64,000 nt of DNA from Globodera rostochiensis (lineage: Eukaryota; Nematoda; Chromadorea; Rhabditida; Heteroderidae), in contig JAEVLN010000005.1 of assembly GCA_018350325.1 (NCBI GenBank), positions 2,428,142 through 2,492,141 of the forward strand, in the 5' to 3' direction. The translations under genes were made by a program, and so were the position numbers. How positions within the stretch are numbered: the stretch's first letter is position 1; every line of letters starts with the position of its first letter. The notes beneath the pieces were generated by a model, which saw nothing but the letters and a program-made list of their open reading frames with translations, made no database searches and was not told where the DNA came from. This document shows positions 60,701 through 64,000 of the stretch, piece by piece.

Positions 60701-63700
60701 GGGTCCTGAAAAGCCTTGCCGAAAGAGTCCGGGCTCACCCAGGAGTCTAAGCCCTGCCAAAAGAGTTTGGTCTCTGTTCATGGAGCTATTAGAACATGAA
60801 AAATCACATTTTTAAATTTAAATTTAATTTGGATATGTTTTAATTTCAATCTGTGCGCAGGTGAGAGAAGCTCTGAGTGTACAACAACAGAACACCAAAA
60901 CGTGTTCGGACAACAAAAATGCACAAACTATTGTTTGTGGCGCTGGAGACGAGCTGGAATTGTTGAGTCTGCTGATCAAGGGTGATCAGGACAAAATGCT
61001 AGGGGCCGATGGGTTCGAGTTGGAGCTGTTCGAGCAGGACAACAACGACGACGACGACGACACGAAGGAGGAGCAAGCGCGGGGAGCACAAACGACGGCA
61101 CATAAAGCCAAAAAGACGGCCCAGCCGAAAGCGTCATCGTTGAGCAAGGCGATCAAAGAGGTTTTGTGTATCCGTAGGGATGACTCCCGTTCCGTATTCC
61201 GTAAAATCCCGTTTTTGTCGTTCCGTAACCGTATGCCGTGTTCCGTATCTTTTTGGCATTCCGTGTCCCGTATCTTTTTGGCATTCCGTTTTTCTGGCAT
61301 TCCGTGCCCCGTATTTTTTTGGCATTCCGTTTTTTCTGGCATTCCGTGTCCTGTATCTTTTTGATTCCGTGTTTTTCTTTGACACGGAAATCATCCCTGC
61401 TTTCCGTGGCACCATTTTTTGTACAATAGTCCGTTCTTTTTACCGTAGTCCAATCAGTAGCAGTCGTTCAACAAATTATAAGCAATTAATTTGATGTGCA
61501 ATAATTACAGATGGACTTGGACAAAGGCGAACAACAAACAACGACAGCAAAGCCGCCGTCCCGAAAAGGTTCGCGCAAGGGCAAACAGTTGCTGGAGCTA
61601 ATGGACCAAGAAGGTACGGCGACGGCGGCGGGTGACAAAACGCCGGCGGCGAAAAAATCAAACGAATTGATCAGCAGCAGCAGCAGCAAACAGAGGACCA
61701 GTTCCATCAAGCGGGGGGACAAACAGTGATCAGAAATTCAACCACCGTTTTTTGATTGTATTTAATTGTATATACCTGTCGATGTATTATTAGGGCAAAT
61801 ACAGTAGTTTCCATACACTGTTATTAGTGATTTTGTCCATTAGTGATTTTGTCCATTTGTGATTTTGTCCATTAGAGATTAGTGTTTTTGTCCTAGCGCC
61901 TGTTTGGGACATGGTTTGGTTTTGGTCGAGTTTTTTTGGGGTTGAAAAGCCAGAAAATTGAAGAAAGACCCCTTCAAAATCTGTTTGCCCTACCTGCAAC
62001 ACGCAAGTGCCGGGCTGTGCGTCTTCCGCAACGCGCACTTCGTACACGGATTGGGCAAAGTGAACGCGCTGAGCAGGTTGGGCGTGCACAAAGCGGACTG
62101 TGATGTTGACGCGGGAACGGAGTGGCGATGGATTGCCATGGTCTTCGGCTTGCACTTGGAAAGACGACGTGTCCATTGGACAAATGGGAAGCTTAAATTA
62201 TCGATTGACGAATTTGTATCGTATCGTGTTTACGGTATGTTGAATCCAGTTCCGAGCTGTTCAGTGATCAAACAAGAACTGGATGGAACACTTAAAACAC
62301 CACCTTGTCTTCGTCTAGTGTCAAAATGCCGAGCTCCGGTTCGATGCCAAAAAGATCTGTGCCGATGGTACTGTAGCGCACGCGTCCGTTCTCTCCCGCG
62401 TCCGCGTCCGTTGCCACGAGGCGAATGTAATTACCGTAATCCGCACCAATTCGTTCGGCCGACTCATTCTGTATTGAATCGTCCTCCTCACCATGGCCCG
62501 GTTCGAAAGCGCCGATTGCCCATTGAAATTGGAAGTGCGATTGATTCCATCGCGGCGCATTGTCATTGATGTCCAACAGGACCAAACTGAAGATGAACAG
62601 CAGGTCGTCCGGGACATCTTTGACCCCGCCGGTGATCCCGGGGAAGCGGTGATTCCCCATTATTTGCGTCCGTCCCCCCGAGGGATGTGCAATTGTTGCC
62701 CAGTCTCAACTACTCCCCCCCCCCCCCTGATTCCCCATTATTTGCGTCCGTCCCCCCGAGGGATGTGCAATTGTTGCCCAGTCTCAACTACTCCCCCCCC
62801 CCCCCGACGGCAAACATAACTAGAGCCCGGAATTTTGAAAAATTCCGGATCAGGATCCGGATTTGGAAATGACCAGGATCAGGATTTACCCAGGATTAAA
62901 AATCCTGTTTTCAGGATATCCTGGTGCTTCGACGAGAAACCAGGATTCCGGATCAGGAGTCCTGGAAAATCCTGTCAGGACTCCGGTCCTGTCCGGGCTC
63001 TAAACATAACTGCTTTAAAAATATGGCAATTTTTGGAAATTTTGGCACGGATGTTTTTTCTTTAGTTTCAAAAGCTTCCAGGTCACTGTAACCAGATTAG
63101 AATTCAAGCACGAGTGGCCTATGCAAAGTTGACTCAAAACGCTTGAACGCACCGAACAGGATGGTCAAGCAGCACATCAGACATGTTCCGCACCAGCAGG
63201 TCCATGCGCAGTTCCGGCGTTTGTTCACGGTCAAACTGTCCGCAGACGACAAGCAAATAAATGTGTTCACTGTCCGTCTGACGTAGACAAACTGTCGCTT
63301 GCGCGCCCAACAGAGACAAACTGTCAACGAGAGATTGCAAAATTAAAGGGCTCAATTGTCGTTTTTAGCGCCAAAAAATTGATAAAAGCTCCCTATTTTT
63401 AAATCGGATGCTGCGGCAGAACGCCAAACTACCGTACACCAAAAGTACCATAACTAACAATTTTTTACTTTAGACTATCCTCAAGTTGCTTCTGTTCCTC
63501 CTCCTCCTGTACAGCGCGACCTCTAAGCGTCCGTTCAATGGCCACACGTGCCAACACATAGCCCAGGGGCAGCCCCTCGGGCACATTTTCACCGGTGCCA
63601 TCGTCGGTAAGCCAAATGACGCTGAGAGAAGCCACTTAAATATTTAAAAAAAATTTAAAATATAGCGATTTCATTTCGAACTGTTTGGCGTTTGGCCGAG

Positions 63701-64000
63701 CACATCGCTTGTGCCGTCCACAATCACTTCAACAGTGGTGCTTGACTCCAACGCATCCGGCACGCCATGGTCGCGTGCCCTGATCAGAATGTCAAAAGTG
63801 ATCGAATGTGCCAGTGGGGGCACTGCTTGAGCCAATGAAAGTGTGCCGGACTGCGGATCCAGACGAAACGGTGCCGTCGGAATTGATGAGGACGGTTGCG
63901 GGCCGACAACGGATTGCTTTAAAACAATAAAAAATTTGTATTTTTAGGAGCGAAATTTTTGTTTTTGCAGCATAAAGTTGTCAGCTTTTCATTTAATTTC
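41163..64000 (-). CDS. giant cadherin (dachsous-like or related), 5' end outside the window
   Basis: A calcium-dependent adhesion receptor read from 64000 towards 41163 in about 30 exons. Cadherin-repeat signatures recur: LLDINDNAPRW (62.57 kb), VLDVNDNAPKF (53.86), TILDVNDNAPFF (53.22), VQDVNDNAPAC (51.45), VIDRNDNAPVF (47.04), LQDANDNAPF (45.72), VLDVNDNVPRF (44.88) and VDINDNVPKF (43.81), with AxDxD and FxLD/NGxL motifs between them. Other exons, in order: 55401-55185, about 55130-54720, 54520-54225, 51810-51637, 51600-51280, 50285-49930, 48195-47915, 46440-46227, 45971-45665, 43195-42870 and 42850-42590. The exon at 42121 has one membrane helix (LLSLLVLPTLFLCFCLLSVL) and a Ser/Ala-rich tail. 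Either it ends at 41528 (KGIVL) or it continues into a Gln/Ser-rich exon at about 41490-41163, whose junction I could not phase. No EGF or laminin-G module is seen. Its 6.6-kb intron 55402-61993 hosts OSCP1. Confidence 0.85.
44440..44660. repeat. tandem repeat in a cadherin intron
   Basis: Four diverged copies of a roughly 55-65-bp unit with GCCTAAAGGCATACATTTTA and ATCGGATTTTAAAACA. Confidence 0.85.
45991..46206. mobile_element. MITE that makes up almost an entire cadherin intron
   Basis: The left end TGGGGAGCACGGGACCGGGA and the right end CCGGTCCCGTGCCATCCTA are imperfect inverted repeats. Flanks TTTTAAAT (45983-45990) and TTTTAAAG (46207-46214) share seven of eight bases. Interior is GGGACTGAA/CCCGG repeats. 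Confidence 0.8.
48430..48690. repeat. ~100-bp tandem repeat in a cadherin intron
   Basis: Three copies of a unit with ACCCAGAATACGGTAGGAAT, GATGGGGAGGTGGGCGGG and TACGGTAGCAAATTCGGCTT. Confidence 0.85.
49025..49440. repeat. dispersed repeat in a cadherin intron, second copy at 13.9-14.1 kb
   Basis: GACAAGTTTTGAAACGTTGT and the following GGTATCATTTGAAAGCAAAA ... GATGCTATAGCAG match, in reverse orientation, 13.94-14.08 kb. Confidence 0.6.
52156..53120. mobile_element. hAT-type MITE interrupted by a second element
   Basis: The ends are TAGAGA at 52156 and TCTGATCTCTA ending at 53120. The flanks share TCGGCAG(T) (52149 and 53121). The right part (52969-53120) with CCGGATCAGGAT and CCTGTCCAGACTCCGGTC is a relative of the MITE at 62821-63002. 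The element is split by the insertion 52162-52960. Confidence 0.75.
52162..52960. mobile_element. nested element with CATACATTAAATAG inverted termini
   Basis: Starts CATACATTAAATAGGGGGGG and ends CCTACTATTTAATGTATG. AGTAGAGA is duplicated on both sides (52154-52161 and 52961-52968). The interior holds G runs (25 nt at 52268-52292), a GTCGACCCCCCC/TTCGTACCGA arm and two copies of the CGGCGGCGCCTATCGGCAxC motif. Its 8-bp duplication is exact; I cannot assign the superfamily. Confidence 0.75.
54013..54152. mobile_element. hAT-type MITE of the ATCTCG-repeat family
   Basis: Ends TAGAGATCGG and CCGGGCTCTA. Flanks AAACAAAC and GAACAAAC differ at one of eight bases. The interior is GAGATT/AATCTCG repeats. 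Similar interiors without clear ends lie at 25.47-25.57 and 46.53-46.60 kb. Confidence 0.75.
55402..56251. other. 5' part of the 6.6-kb cadherin intron
   Basis: AT-rich sequence with no supported gene, followed by the OSCP1 upstream region. At 55.93-56.05 kb the GC content rises and short frames on both strands are open; these may be OSCP1 promoter or 5' UTR. Confidence 0.5.
56252..61729 (+). CDS. oscp1: OSCP1 (organic solute carrier partner 1, oxidored-nitro domain protein)
   Basis: Homologue of the conserved OSCP1/NOR1 protein, linked in animals to organic solute transport and cilia or mitochondria. Ten exons join in phase into 431 aa (human protein about 380): 56252-56263, 56577-56642, 56687-56865, 56936-57104, 57441-57473, 57525-57618, 58183-58340, 60179-60244, 60861-61160 and 61511-61729. 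Family motifs are PFLFINMGGEMAYILDQRL (about 7-25), VAVMLSKSFLDELFEP, LFDLMTMGVKYQFLLC, LVLVTMNHLDGMKAIFKD, DGRFVLFPAGEQ (about 185-196) and RGTTLGQNMYKIG. The tail is acidic then Lys/Ser-rich with KQLLELMDQE. Two introns must begin with GC (56643 and 57105). The whole gene lies inside a cadherin intron, antisense. Its introns hold four MITE-like elements, a GA microsatellite and a minisatellite. Confidence 0.88.
56281..56531. mobile_element. MITE with internal 31-bp tandem repeat, OSCP1 intron 1
   Basis: GAATAAAG flanks both sides (56273-56280 and 56532-56539). The ends are CAGGGTTGTTCCCCGAC, preceded by four extra bases TCAG, and GCAACCCTA. Inside are about five copies of ACATGGACAACCCCGACCTC. 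Confidence 0.8.
57139..57253. mobile_element. 115-bp hAT-type MITE with exact 8-bp duplication
   Basis: Ends TAGGGTTGTC and GACAACCCTA are exact inverted repeats. ATCATGGT is duplicated (57131-57138 and 57254-57261). The interior is an inverted array of GGTTCGGTTC and GACCGAACCGAACCG. Confidence 0.92.
57619..57888. repeat. GA microsatellite in OSCP1 intron
   Basis: About 270 bp of GAGAGA broken by GATA, CAAA and CACA variants, giving a 24-30-bp higher-order pattern. It produces spurious Leu/Ser open frames on the minus strand. Confidence 0.95.
58606..58965. mobile_element. long inverted-repeat element in an OSCP1 intron
   Basis: Arms CAACTGCGTCTGGCCAACTG...CAGGAACGTTTAGCAGCT and the reverse complement face each other. 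GGGGAGTT lies just outside each side (58598-58605 and 58966-58973), although the outermost 10-13 bp are not inverted. Interior words (GAAAGCTCTAAATGA) are shared with the 32.5-kb element. Confidence 0.7.
59248..59433. mobile_element. 186-bp hAT-type MITE with exact 8-bp duplication
   Basis: Ends TAGGGTTGGTCCCCGA and GGGGACCAACCCTA. TTTTGATT is duplicated (59240-59247 and 59434-59441). The interior repeats GTCGGGGTCGGGG. Confidence 0.92.
60280..60760. repeat. GC-rich minisatellite in OSCP1 intron 8
   Basis: About seven copies built from AGTCCGGGTCACCAAGGGGTCCTG and CTCACCCAGGAGTCCGGGAA, with 63-bp and longer composite periods. One frame stays open into it from exon 8 but no splice or family evidence supports translation. 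Confidence 0.9.
61174..61440. repeat. MITE-like element with internal tandem repeat, OSCP1 last intron
   Basis: TAGGGATGACTCCCGT at the left and ACGGAAATCATCCCTG at the right (61383-61398) are imperfect inverted repeats. Between them are about six copies of GTATCTTTTTGGCATTCCGT. I see no target duplication. Confidence 0.65.
62651..62808. repeat. 78-bp direct duplication in a cadherin intron
   Basis: Two identical units, GATTCCCCATTATTTGCGTC through CAACTACTCCCCCCC, in tandem, each ending in a C run. Confidence 0.9.
62821..63002. mobile_element. hAT-type MITE with exact 8-bp duplication in a cadherin intron
   Basis: Ends TAGAGCCCGGA and TCCGGGCTCTA. AACATAAC is duplicated (62813-62820 and 63003-63010). 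The interior carries CCGGATCAGGATCCGG and AATCCTG repeats. Confidence 0.93.

Noticed and set aside
41163..64000. Two adjacent cadherin genes separated by OSCP1
   Set aside because: The exons at 61994 and 55401 join in frame and complete one cadherin repeat, so a single gene is the simpler reading.

Overview
The window is AT-rich nuclear DNA from an animal with short introns. It most probably comes from a plant-parasitic cyst nematode (Heteroderidae, e.g. Globodera or Heterodera). The organism call is inference. It rests on a SPRY-domain gene whose SPRY sequence closely resembles the SPRYSEC/RanBPM-like family expanded in these nematodes, a nematode-style Cys-loop channel, and compact multi-exon genes with GT/AG or occasional GC/AG introns. 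Long C or G homopolymers (up to 30 nt) and small transposon derivatives with 8-bp target duplications are everywhere.

Layout. 0.1-1.6 kb (+): small secreted six-cysteine protein with a repeat-filled intron. 1.6-6.5 kb: intergenic repeats and a palindromic MITE. 6.5-7.0 kb (+): short Cys-rich/Thr-rich protein with a hydrophobic C-terminus. 7.4-8.4 kb: two terminal-inverted-repeat elements. 8.7-11.9 kb (-): ten-exon gene for a membrane-anchored coiled-coil SPRY protein of 403 aa. 12-17 kb: mostly repeats, one weak small gene and a tRNA-like gene. 17.9-21.2 kb (+): complete Cys-loop ligand-gated channel of the anionic type. 21.2-23.3 kb: GC-rich repeat block. 23.9-26.0 kb (+): PHYHIP-like gene, followed by a conserved opposite-strand ORF. 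26.7-27.8 kb: partial third copy of the repeat block. 27.9-31.9 kb (-): tandem cluster of three copies (one broken) of a gene for a 99-aa secreted Cys-containing peptide, with minisatellite arrays upstream of the two intact copies. 33.3-40.9 kb: second copy of the 20.5-26.4 kb segment, with a truncated channel fragment, the repeat block, a second PHYHIP-like gene and the same opposite-strand ORF.

41.2-64 kb (-) is one very large cadherin gene whose 5' end lies beyond the window. It has many extracellular cadherin repeats, one membrane helix and a cytoplasmic tail. A 6.6-kb intron of it (55402-61993) contains a complete ten-exon OSCP1 (organic solute carrier partner 1) gene on the opposite strand.

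The genes do not form a pathway. The most interesting part is the tandem secreted-peptide family: copies B and C differ in exon 1 by five amino-acid replacements and one silent change, and have identical second exons. The family lies between the two arms of a segmental duplication. I do not recognise it from memory and could not search for it. Exon coordinates come from reading splice signals by hand with the phase checked; they were not run through a gene finder.
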